Assembly: GCA_031277355.1 (NCBI GenBank) | Contig: JAITMN010000251.1 | Span: 1 to 10,850, forward strand | DNA length: 10,850 nt | Origin: Nevskiaceae bacterium | GTDB taxonomy: Bacteria > Pseudomonadota > Gammaproteobacteria > Steroidobacterales > Steroidobacteraceae | Reading direction: 5' to 3' | In this document: positions 1-6,692 of the stretch, piece after piece | Position numbering within the stretch: position 1 is the stretch's first letter | Layout of the letters: every line of letters begins with the position of its first letter | Position numbers and translations under genes: made by a program | The notes under the pieces: model-generated | What the model was told of the DNA's origin: nothing | Databases searched by the model: none | The model's input: the letters and a program-made list of their open reading frames with translations, nothing else

Positions 1-1068
1 CGACTCGCGCCGAATCTCCTGCCCCTTCTCGTTGAACACCACGCGCGACATCAGTCCGGTGTGTTCGATGCGGCCGAACTGCAGGCCGCCGGCAAACAGA
101 TTGCCGCGCCATGCAGGGAAGCGATCACCCGTGTAGAACGTCATGCCCGAAATTGCAATCGACGGCACCCAGAACAGTTCCGGACCCTGCCCGCCCTCGA
201 TCGCGCGCTTGTCGGACACCGGCGCGCCGCTGTAATCGCGGCCAAAGCTCGCCAGTGGCCACTCATAGTTCGCGCCGGGCTTGAGGATGTTCACCTCATC
301 GCCACCCTGCGGACCGTTCTCGTTCTCCCAGATGTCACCGGTGGTCGGATGAATGGTGAGGCCCACGCCGTTGCGATGACCGATGCTGTAGATTTCCGGC
401 TTGAAACCCGCGCGGCCCGCGAACGGATTGGCCGGCACCGTGCCATCGTCATTGAAGCGCAGCACCTTGCCGAAGTAGGACTCCCCGCTCTGCGCGGCCG
501 CATCGTTCGCGCCGCCGACGAACAGATACAGCATGCCGTCGCGACCGAAGATGATCGGCAGACCCGGAGGCGAACCGCCGCCGCCGGATTCACGGAACGT
601 GAAGATTTCACGCACGTCTTTGAGTTCCGTGCCTTCGAGGCGTCCGCGCACCAGACCCATCGCGCGCGATCCGGGCCGTGGCTCCTTCGTGAAGGTCAGG
701 TACACCCATCCGGTGCGCGCGAACTGCGGATGCAGCGCAATGCCCATCAGTCCGCCCTTGTTGGCGGCGCTCATGTCGGAGGGCAGTCCTGAAATCGGTT
801 GCGGTTCGAGCTTGCCGTTGCGCACCAGACGAAGTTGCAGGCGATTGCGTTCGGTGATCAGGATGTCGCCATTGGGCAGAAACGCCATGTCCCAGGGCAG
901 TTCCAGCCCTTTCATCGGCGTCACGCGCACCTGACCCTGCTCGGCGGTGTCGATGACGAAGGGAGCGTCGGGCAGCTTGCGTTCAGGCATGGCGGCGAGT
1001 TGGGCGGCGCTGAGTATGGCCGGCGCGAGGCACAGCCCAAGGGCGGTGAGCAAGGTGCGAATGTGCAT
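1..1068 (-). CDS. PQQ-dependent sugar dehydrogenase family protein (GSDH/YliI-like), exported, partial at its C-terminus
   Basis: An open frame of 356 codons starts at the ATG complementary to 1066-1068 and runs off the left edge with no stop. A GGGGGAA ribosome site (complement of 1077-1083) lies 8 bases upstream. The N-terminus (MHIRTLLTALGLCLAPAILSAA) is a Sec signal peptide with likely cleavage after SAA, so the enzyme acts in the periplasm. Family signatures of the six-bladed GSDH propeller are clear: PWDMAFLPNGDILITER (59-74), KGGLMGIALHPQF (104-116), GHRNGVGLTIHP (230-241) and ENGPQGGDE (250-258). These surround the PQQ and calcium site of soluble aldose sugar dehydrogenases, which oxidise sugars and pass electrons to a respiratory acceptor. 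The stretch that normally holds the catalytic histidine (H-x-x-G-R-L type) reads SGGGGSPPGLPIIF at 161-174 and has no histidine, so activity is uncertain. It lies 33 bases downstream of the dehydratase gene and is probably co-transcribed with it. Confidence 0.9.
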   Translation of the reverse strand, partial: MHIRTLLTALGLCLAPAILSAAQLAAMPERKLPDAPFVIDTAEQGQVRVTPMKGLELPWDMAFLPNGDILITERNRLQLRLVRNGKLEPQPISGLPSDMSAANKGGLMGIALHPQFARTGWVYLTFTKEPRPGSRAMGLVRGRLEGTELKDVREIFTFRESGGGGSPPGLPIIFGRDGMLYLFVGGANDAAAQSGESYFGKVLRFNDDGTVPANPFAGRAGFKPEIYSIGHRNGVGLTIHPTTGDIWENENGPQGGDEVNILKPGANYEWPLASFGRDYSGAPVSDKRAIEGGQGPELFWVPSIAISGMTFYTGDRFPAWRGNLFAGGLQFGRIEHTGLMSRVVFNEKGQEIRRES

Positions 1069-1101
1069 GACGCGAGTTCCCCCGTTTGAATGATTTGGTC
1101 G

Positions 1102-2118
1102 CTACTTTACTCGAACGGCTGGTTGCCGCCCAATGGCTTTTGAAAACAGATCCGCATCGACATTGCCGCCGCTGAGCACCACCAGCACCGGGCCGCGAGC
1201 GGCGAAGTGCCCGGCGTTGTTCAGCAGCACCGCCAGCGAGCACGCGCCGCCGGGTTCGACCACCAGCTTCAGATGGTGGAAAGCGAACGACATCGCATCG
1301 AGCAATTGATCGTCGGTGGCGGCAAAGCCGCCGGCCAGACGGCGCTGATGGACCTGAAATGGCAGCATGCCGGGTTCGGGCGCGAGCAGCGCGTCGGCGA
1401 TGGAGCGGCAGCCGGGTTCGTTGGCGATGATGCGACCTGAGGCGAGCGAGCGGCGGATGTCGTCGTGACCGGCCGGCTCCGCGACCCAGATTTGCGTTGC
1501 CGGCGACAGCGCTTCAAACGCAACGGCGACGCCGGCGATCAGCCCGCCGCCCGAAGCGTTGCAGATCACACTGGAGAGCGCGATGCCGGCGGCGTTGGCG
1601 TCGGTTGCCGCTTCGAGACCCACGGTGCCCTGACCGGCCATGATCCAGGCGTCGTCGAACGGGCGAATCAGCGTCGCGCCGGTTTTTTCCACGATCTCGG
1701 CGGCGATGTGTTCGCGGCTTTCGTTCAGCCGGTCGTAGAGGCGCACTTGCGCGCCACGTCCGCGCGCCGCGTCGATCTTTGCTTTCGGCGCATCGGCGGG
1801 CATCACGATGGTGGCGTGCAGGCCCAGGATTCTCGCGCTCTCGGCCACGCCCTGCGCGTGATTGCCGGAGGAAAACGCCACGATCCCGCGCCTGCGATCG
1901 GCTTCGGGAATACGGCTGATGCGATTCCACGCGCCGCGCATCTTGAACGAGCCGGTGCGTTGCAGCGTTTCGGGTTTGATCCACACCGGCGCGCCGATGC
2001 GCTCATCGAGCGCGGCATTGCGCAGCAGCGGCGTGTGGAAGGTGATGCCGCGAAGTTGCTGCGCCGCATCCTCGATGTCGTCGAAGGCGGGAAGATCGCG
2101 CAGTGGATTGTGGATCAT
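1102..2118 (-). CDS. Threonine/serine dehydratase-like PLP enzyme (fold type II), no ACT domain
   Basis: A 338-residue pyridoxal-phosphate enzyme of the tryptophan-synthase-beta fold. TGSFKMRGA at 55-63 contains the Schiff-base lysine K59. SSGNHAQG (83-90) is the substrate/cofactor asparagine loop, ASGGGLIAG (188-196) the phosphate-binding glycine loop, EPGG sits at 288-291 and SGGN at 316-319. Family members deaminate threonine or serine to 2-oxoacids, or act on hydroxyaspartate or as serine racemases. The length and lack of a C-terminal ACT domain argue against the isoleucine-feedback biosynthetic IlvA and fit a catabolic-type enzyme. The S-G-G-G-L form of the phosphate loop also occurs in EutB-like dehydratases, but no other ectoine genes are near. 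The ATG complementary to 2116-2118 has only a weak GAG upstream. An overlapping ATG complementary to 2124-2126 is in another frame and stops at once. Substrate cannot be decided from sequence. Confidence 0.88.
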   Translation of the reverse strand: MIHNPLRDLPAFDDIEDAAQQLRGITFHTPLLRNAALDERIGAPVWIKPETLQRTGSFKMRGAWNRISRIPEADRRRGIVAFSSGNHAQGVAESARILGLHATIVMPADAPKAKIDAARGRGAQVRLYDRLNESREHIAAEIVEKTGATLIRPFDDAWIMAGQGTVGLEAATDANAAGIALSSVICNASGGGLIAGVAVAFEALSPATQIWVAEPAGHDDIRRSLASGRIIANEPGCRSIADALLAPEPGMLPFQVHQRRLAGGFAATDDQLLDAMSFAFHHLKLVVEPGGACSLAVLLNNAGHFAARGPVLVVLSGGNVDADLFSKAIGRQPAVRVK

Positions 2119-2198
2119 GCAGTCATGTCTCGATGTCTCCGGCAGGAATTTGACGATTCACGCAACGGCCAATTATGCTCCCCCGAAAGGGGGTAGCT
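2119..2198. promoter_or_regulatory. Divergent promoter region between the dehydratase and CDGSH genes
   Basis: Plus strand: TTGACG (2150-2155, 5 of 6 to the -35 consensus), an 18-base spacer and TATGCT (2174-2179, 4 of 6) predict a start near 2186. AATTAT (2171-2176) is an alternative -10. Minus strand: CATAAT (complement of 2172-2177, 5 of 6 to TATAAT) predicts a start near 2165, but no good -35 is visible. The two -10 elements overlap, so the promoters would compete. CCCCC-GAAA-GGGGG (2180-2193) is an inverted repeat that contains the plus-strand Shine-Dalgarno. Confidence 0.5.
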
Positions 2199-2468
2199 GT
2201 GACCGACACACCGAAAAACACCGCATCGCCAACACGCCCTGCCGGTAGCGCTCCAATGGAAGTTGCCGTTGAGGAGGGCAAGACATATTGGTGGTGCGCT
2301 TGCGGGCTGAGCAAAAGCCAGCCGTTTTGCGATGGTTCGCACAAGACCACCCAGATCACCCCAATGAAATACAAAGCCGCAGAGAGCGGAACGAAATGGT
2401 TCTGCGTGTGCAAGCGCACGGGCACGGCGCCGTTCTGCGATGGTTCGCATGCAGCCCGCGCGCTCTGA
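2199..2468 (+). CDS. Tandem CDGSH iron-sulfur protein
   Basis: A small protein (89 residues from GTG at 2199) with two complete CDGSH signatures C-x-C-x2-(S/T)-x3-P-x-C-D-G-S-H: CACGLSKSQPFCDGSH (33-48) and CVCKRTGTAPFCDGSH (69-84). Each supplies the 3-Cys/1-His ligand set of a [2Fe-2S] cluster (C33, C35, C44, H48 and C69, C71, C80, H84), as in the mitoNEET/MiNT superfamily. These proteins are electron-transfer or cluster-transfer partners; the exact role here is unknown. No signal peptide is visible, so it is probably cytoplasmic. I prefer GTG 2199 to the in-frame ATG at 2175 because AAAGGGGG (2186-2193) sits 5 bases before it, and the predicted transcription start lies downstream of 2175. 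Its stop abuts the next gene, so the two are almost certainly one operon. Confidence 0.92.
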   Translation: MTDTPKNTASPTRPAGSAPMEVAVEEGKTYWWCACGLSKSQPFCDGSHKTTQITPMKYKAAESGTKWFCVCKRTGTAPFCDGSHAARAL

Positions 2469-2474
2469 GTGAAC

Positions 2475-3323
2475 ATGATGATCAAACGTCGCAGCATTCT
2501 CGGTGGCATTGCCGCCACGGTTACCGCCGGAGCCGGCGTTGGTGTTGGCGTCAGTTCCTGCTCGGCGGAAAAGATGCCGGTGCTGGGTTTGATTCTGCCT
2601 CCGGCTGAACGGGCGATTCCCGAAGAAGGCGTTGCGATGTACGGCAACCAACTGCGGTTCGTCGTCACCGGCCTTGGCATCGAGCGGATGACGCCCGACA
2701 GCTTCGACGCCGCGATGGAGCGCGTGCCCGCTGCCGCCGCGAAACTTGCCGCAGAGGGCGCGCAGGCCATCGAACTCACTGGCACGTCGCTCACCTTCTA
2801 CAAGGGCGAGGCGTTCAATCAGCAGTTGCGCGAAACGGTGACGAAGGCTTCGGGCTTGAAGGCCACGACGATGAGCAATGGCGTGATCGAAGGGCTTAAA
2901 GCCGTTGGTGCGCGTCGCGTTGCGGTGGCCACTGCCTACAACGATGAAGTGAACGAGCGTCTGCGCGCCTTTCTGATCGAGCATGGCATGGAACCGCTGG
3001 TGATCACCGGCCTTGGCATCGAAGCGATGACCGACATCGAAAAAGTCACGCAGAACGATCTGCTGGAATTCGGCGTGCGCGTGCGCGAATCAGCGCCGGA
3101 GGCCGATTCGCTGTTCGTGTCCTGCGGCGGCTTTCGCACGCTGGAACTGGTCGCGCCGCTGGAAGCGCGCACCGGTGTGCCGGTGATTTCCAGCATGCCG
3201 CATGGCTTGTGGGCCGCTGCGCGGCTGGTTGGACTGAGCGGGCAGGTGCCCGGTTATGGCAGGTTGCTGTCGATGCCGAACGCGAGCAGCACATTGCCCG
3301 GCGCGCCGCCGAGTCGCGGATAA
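2475..3323 (+). CDS. Arylmalonate decarboxylase-like protein (Asp/Glu racemase superfamily) with Tat lipoprotein signal
   Basis: A 282-residue protein from ATG 2475. GTG 2469 and ATG 2478 are also possible; GAG at 2467-2469 is the only ribosome-site hint. After the export signal the chain follows arylmalonate decarboxylase closely: GLILPP (38-43), MYG with Tyr56, TGTSLTFYKGEAFN (102-115), AVATAYNDEVNERL (150-163), FVSCGG (214-219) and PGYGRL (259-264). The first catalytic position is Gly103 and the second is Cys217. That is the one-cysteine arrangement of decarboxylases rather than the two-cysteine arrangement of racemases. The N-terminus has a twin-arginine motif (KRRSIL, 4-9), a hydrophobic run and a lipobox-like VSSC ending at Cys29, with Ser at +2. 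This predicts a folded, Tat-exported, membrane-anchored lipoprotein, unlike the cytoplasmic Bordetella enzyme. The substrate is unknown. The last 18 or so codons lie past the conserved core and overlap the convergent gene. Confidence 0.82.
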   Translation: MMIKRRSILGGIAATVTAGAGVGVGVSSCSAEKMPVLGLILPPAERAIPEEGVAMYGNQLRFVVTGLGIERMTPDSFDAAMERVPAAAAKLAAEGAQAIELTGTSLTFYKGEAFNQQLRETVTKASGLKATTMSNGVIEGLKAVGARRVAVATAYNDEVNERLRAFLIEHGMEPLVITGLGIEAMTDIEKVTQNDLLEFGVRVRESAPEADSLFVSCGGFRTLELVAPLEARTGVPVISSMPHGLWAAARLVGLSGQVPGYGRLLSMPNASSTLPGAPPSRG

Positions 3324-5113
3324 CCCGAGTTCACATACACCATTCCATTCACGACTACCGCGCCGGGACCGTCGATCGAACCGCCCTGCGCGGTAACACC
3401 GTTGACGGTGGTGAAACTGCGCTGCGTGTCGAAGTCCCACAGCACGCGGCCATCATCGGCGGAGAACGCGCGGATGTGTCCATCCATCGAACCGGAGAAC
3501 ACCGCGCCGGCAATGACGCTGACGGCCGCCGGCTGCGCGGGGCTGCATCCATCGCGTGGCGGTGCGCAGGGCGCGGGGACCGCATGCCATAGCGTGTTGC
3601 CGGTGAGCACGTCGAGCGCGGTAAGACCGCCGCCCTTGGCCGGATCAAAAGGCGCATTGCCCACGGTCAGCGAACCCTGATCGCCTGCGGTGCGCACCGG
3701 ATCGGCAACGGATGCGTAGACCTTGCTGCCATCGCTTGCCATGCCCCATTGCACGCCGCCGCTGGTGCCGCCGACGCCGATGCGCGTTTCCCAGAGGATG
3801 CGGCCTTCGTCGTCGGGATCAAGGCCGTAGACGACGCCGGATTTTTGGCCGGCGATCAGCACGTCGCGTCCGCTGGGGGTTTGCACCAGCATGGCTGGTG
3901 CGGCGAAGTCATGGTCGGGTCCGCAATTCGACGCGCCGCCTCGCGCGCACATCGCGTTGAACACATCGTCGGCGGTGGTCTGGCGAATCCATCGGATGGC
4001 GCCGCTTTGCAGATCGAGCGCAACGATGGCGTCGCTGGTTGGCGTGGCCGGATGCGTGTAGTTGTCGCCGGTGCCGATGTAGAGCAGGCCGCGTTTGGCA
4101 TCCACTGTTGGCGCGGACCAAACGCCTACGCCGGAAGGCCCGAACAAATCGGTGCCTGCGGGCGAAACGCCGGTCTTCTGCGGTGGATCGACCAGCCAGG
4201 TTTTCCAGGCCACCGAGCCATCGCTGATGCGCACCGCCGACACGCTGCCCCGGAAAGTGCAGCAGGGATACTTGGGGTCTACCGCACGCGATTCTTCCCA
4301 CGATGCGGCCGGAACGAATGCGATGCCTTCATGCACGGTGATCGCGCCGGACAGCCGCGTGGCTTCGTGTTCCTCCACGCGCATCGTCCACACTTCGCGG
4401 CCGGTTCGCGCTTCCAGTGCATACACGCCGCCGACCTGATCGGTGAACAGCAACACGGGGTTTTCATCTTCGCCTGCAAGCGTTGGCGGTGTGCGCACCG
4501 GACCCTTGGCCTGATACGTCCAATACGTGCAGCCGGTTTGCGCATCCAGCGCATGCACTGCGCCGCCGGCGCTGCCAACGAACAGCGTGCCGCGCGATAC
4601 TGTTGGCGCGGCAAAGGCGATGAAGTCTCCCGCGTAGCCGAAGGCCCACTTCAGGCGCAGGTTGCCGACTTGATCGGCGCTGAGCCCCGATGCTTCGCGC
4701 GGCTGAAATGCGGTGTTGGCGGTTGTGGGGCTCCAACCCTTCCATGCGGGTGCGGAACTTGCGCCGGCGAGAATGTTCCGGTCGGCGCTGCACAGCGCGG
4801 CGGGTGCGATGGCGGACGCATCCTGCCCCTTGCCAAGATATTGCGCCAGCACTTCACGATCGCCGCGCCGGATCGGGTACGCCACCGCCATCATCGTGCC
4901 GAAGTCCAGCGTGCGCAGGATGCGCTGCGGCGAAAGCTGCGCCAACGCCTCGCGCGGCGGCGCGCGCGTGGCCGGCTGATCGTGGCAGGCCGCGCAGTAT
5001 TGCGTGTAGACCTGCTCGCCGCTGGGTTGGGCCGTGCGCGTGCAGGAAGCGATGAGCGTGCCCGCGAGGATCAGCGCGCCGGTGTGGAGGGTTTGCCGCA
5101 GTAGGGTGTTCAT
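3254..5113 (-). CDS. Cytochrome c-PQQ quinoprotein dehydrogenase, polyvinyl-alcohol-dehydrogenase-like, lipoprotein
   Basis: A 619-residue protein from the ATG complementary to 5111-5113; an in-frame GTG at 5134 would add MYSKRKR. The signal peptide ends in a lipobox (LIASC, Cys24), so it should be membrane-anchored on the periplasmic side. A short cytochrome c domain follows: CAACH (40-44) is the covalent heme motif and Met74/75 (GTMMAVA) the likely axial ligand. From about residue 124 there are repeated PQQ-propeller blades, for example TLFVGSAGGAVHALDAQTG, AVRISDGSVAWK and LLYIGTGDNY. The adjacent cysteines YPCCTF (284-285) match the vicinal Cys pair of PQQ alcohol dehydrogenases. WKGWSPTTANTAFQP and GPSGVGVWSAPTVDAKRG are typical of polyvinyl-alcohol dehydrogenase (cytochrome), which oxidises secondary alcohols and passes electrons to its own heme. 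The real substrate is uncertain. It follows the AlbA_2 gene by 10 to 31 bases and overlaps the tail of the convergent gene. Confidence 0.88.
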   Translation of the reverse strand: MNTLLRQTLHTGALILAGTLIASCTRTAQPSGEQVYTQYCAACHDQPATRAPPREALAQLSPQRILRTLDFGTMMAVAYPIRRGDREVLAQYLGKGQDASAIAPAALCSADRNILAGASSAPAWKGWSPTTANTAFQPREASGLSADQVGNLRLKWAFGYAGDFIAFAAPTVSRGTLFVGSAGGAVHALDAQTGCTYWTYQAKGPVRTPPTLAGEDENPVLLFTDQVGGVYALEARTGREVWTMRVEEHEATRLSGAITVHEGIAFVPAASWEESRAVDPKYPCCTFRGSVSAVRISDGSVAWKTWLVDPPQKTGVSPAGTDLFGPSGVGVWSAPTVDAKRGLLYIGTGDNYTHPATPTSDAIVALDLQSGAIRWIRQTTADDVFNAMCARGGASNCGPDHDFAAPAMLVQTPSGRDVLIAGQKSGVVYGLDPDDEGRILWETRIGVGGTSGGVQWGMASDGSKVYASVADPVRTAGDQGSLTVGNAPFDPAKGGGLTALDVLTGNTLWHAVPAPCAPPRDGCSPAQPAAVSVIAGAVFSGSMDGHIRAFSADDGRVLWDFDTQRSFTTVNGVTAQGGSIDGPGAVVVNGMVYVNSGYPRLGGAPGNVLLAFGIDSNLP

Positions 5114-5144
5114 GCGTTTGCGCTTACTGTACACCCGCGAGCGC

Positions 5145-6521
5145 TCAGTTTTCGAGCGCGCTGTCGTTGGGTTCCAACGTTGCCCATTTTCGACGCGGGT
5201 CTTTCGGCCCCGATCCCATCGCGATGACCAACCCTTTGTCGCGCAGTTTGTTCAGGCGCAGTTGCGTGGCGCGCAACGTCAGACCGATGTGAGCGGCGAT
5301 GTCGGCGGTGGAACGGCCTTCTGGAACGTGCACGAATGTGAGCAGACGTTGCTCGATGGCATCCACTGTCGGTCGATGGACCCGCTTCGTATGAAGAATC
5401 ACGCGAAACCGCAGCCCGATCTCGACGAATTCCGGTGTGGGTAGTCCGGCGTCAGCGCAAGCCGAAAGCATCTTCTGGATGCCGCTGCCCCATTGTTCGA
5501 TCAGGCGCAGTTCTTTGAATGTACGGGCAATGACATGATTTCGCAGCCGCGAAACGCCGTCTCGAATTTCCTCTATCGTGAGGCCGGGCAGCAGAATTCC
5601 GGGGTTTTCGACTTCGATCCGATCATCGAATACGGCGATTCGGATCGGTGCGCCGCGCTGGGCATAATCGGCATGCACCACCGCGTTGACCAGAACTTCC
5701 CGAAGCGCCACCGGAGGAACGCTGGGCAGGTCGCGGCGGCGAAGCTGCCCAAAATCTGCTCCCATGCGTGTGTTTCGTTCGACGAATCGGATGGCCTGCT
5801 CAATGGCCAGAACAGGGTAGTCGCGCAGTTCGGCCTGATCCACCAAGCGGCTCTTGTCCTGTGATGCGAAGTATCCGGCCTGAATCCACGCATCGGGGAA
5901 ATGCGCCAAGCGGTCTTTTCCAAAGAGGATCATGCCGCCGATGCTGGGCCGCTCCCGGCCCTGGTGATTCACGACCAGCCCCAGCGTGCGCAAGTCCTGT
6001 CGCCGCAGCGCCCGGTACTGCGCAAAGCACTGCGAAGCCGCTGCGAAGTCCACTGCTTCGCAGTTGGCGGTTGGGATAGGCTGTTCGTCGTGGCTTCCGA
6101 GGTCAATCCGGCGGCTCAACTCCGCTATCAGGGCTGCATCGGCGCGACGGTTGGTTGACCCCAGCCGCACGTAACTTCCGTGTTCGACACCTTCGGCCTT
6201 CACATGATGTGGCCGCAGCGAACTGGGGTGAACTTGCAGAACCAGTACATGCGTTCGCCGCCAGGGAACGATTTCGATTTCTGCCATCAACGAGGGTTGG
6301 ATCGAGTCGGCAATCAGGTTGGCGACATGTCTTTCCATGTCCAGAGGGGAGGCAACGCCGAGCACTCGCCGGTCGCCGTCGGTGACGCCAATGACCAGTT
6401 GGCCTCCAGCGGAGTTGGCAAAGGCCACCAGCGTGCGCAGCAACGGCTTGGGCGAGGATAGATCGCGCTTGAATTCCAGTGTCTTGCTTTCCGGTCTTCG
6501 GAGCAGTTCTTGGAGCGTCAT
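5145..6521 (-). CDS. Schlafen/AlbA_2-domain, ATP-binding, winged-helix protein (COG2865 type)
   Basis: A 458-residue protein with three parts. Residues about 10-130 are a Schlafen AlbA_2 domain (ESKTLEFKRDL, AFANSAGGQLVIGVTD, YVRLGSTNRRA), a nucleic-acid-binding fold. Residues about 270-375 are a HATPase_c_4 module: ALREVLVNAVVHADY gives the N-box with Glu275, Asn279 and His283, followed by VENPGILLPGL and QWGSGIQKM. Residues about 385-437 form a winged-helix DNA-binding domain (TADIAAHIGLTLRATQLRLNKLRDKG). Such proteins are annotated as predicted transcriptional regulators or RecG-like proteins; their biochemical role is poorly known, and some occur in defence or accessory regions. No phage or defence genes are nearby here. 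The ATG complementary to 6519-6521 is almost at the predicted transcription start. The downstream quinoprotein gene is close enough to be co-transcribed. Confidence 0.88.
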   Translation of the reverse strand: MTLQELLRRPESKTLEFKRDLSSPKPLLRTLVAFANSAGGQLVIGVTDGDRRVLGVASPLDMERHVANLIADSIQPSLMAEIEIVPWRRTHVLVLQVHPSSLRPHHVKAEGVEHGSYVRLGSTNRRADAALIAELSRRIDLGSHDEQPIPTANCEAVDFAAASQCFAQYRALRRQDLRTLGLVVNHQGRERPSIGGMILFGKDRLAHFPDAWIQAGYFASQDKSRLVDQAELRDYPVLAIEQAIRFVERNTRMGADFGQLRRRDLPSVPPVALREVLVNAVVHADYAQRGAPIRIAVFDDRIEVENPGILLPGLTIEEIRDGVSRLRNHVIARTFKELRLIEQWGSGIQKMLSACADAGLPTPEFVEIGLRFRVILHTKRVHRPTVDAIEQRLLTFVHVPEGRSTADIAAHIGLTLRATQLRLNKLRDKGLVIAMGSGPKDPRRKWATLEPNDSALEN

Positions 6522-6576
6522 GCTACGAAATATACTACGAAAAAATCAGAAGACCAAGGCTTCGCAGTATTCGCAG
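6522..6576 (-). promoter_or_regulatory. Promoter and repeated-box operator of the AlbA_2 gene
   Basis: On the minus strand TTGGTC (complement of 6552-6557), a 17-base spacer and TATATT (complement of 6529-6534, 5 of 6 to consensus) place the transcription start at or next to the A of the ATG. There is no Shine-Dalgarno, so the mRNA is probably leaderless. On the plus strand CTACGAAA occurs at 6523-6530 and 6535-6542, bracketing the -10. TTCGCAG, the inverted and one-base-different form, occurs at 6561-6567 and 6570-6576, upstream of the -35. Four related boxes in 54 bases suggest an operator, perhaps for the encoded winged-helix protein itself. Confidence 0.45.
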
Positions 6577-6639
6577 ATCAACGCTCACATGCCCCGCCGT
6601 ATCTGAACAACAAGATTAGGGAAAACCTTCGTCCGGCCA

Positions 6640-6668
6640 TTTACAGCGCGTGTTTGCAGGCATAAAGT
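6640..6668 (+). promoter_or_regulatory. Candidate rtcB promoter
   Basis: TTTACA (6640-6645, 5 of 6 to the -35 consensus), a 17-base spacer and TAAAGT (6663-6668, 4 of 6) predict a start near 6675 and a leader of about 258 bases before rtcB. No sigma-54 -24/-12 pair with correct GG-N10-GC spacing was seen upstream of rtcB. This differs from enterobacterial rtcBA, which is driven by RtcR and sigma-54. Confidence 0.35.
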
Positions 6669-6692
6669 TCGCGCCCCCTGGAAACACGCACC

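Noticed and set aside
61..792. 243-codon plus-strand frame in the left end
   Set aside because: The minus strand carries an uninterrupted PQQ sugar dehydrogenase with signal peptide over the whole stretch.
3749..5104. 451-codon plus-strand frame opposite the quinoprotein gene
   Set aside because: Its product is Ala/Arg/His/Gly-rich with no recognisable motif, while the opposite strand encodes clear heme and PQQ motifs throughout. High GC removes stops from the antisense frame.
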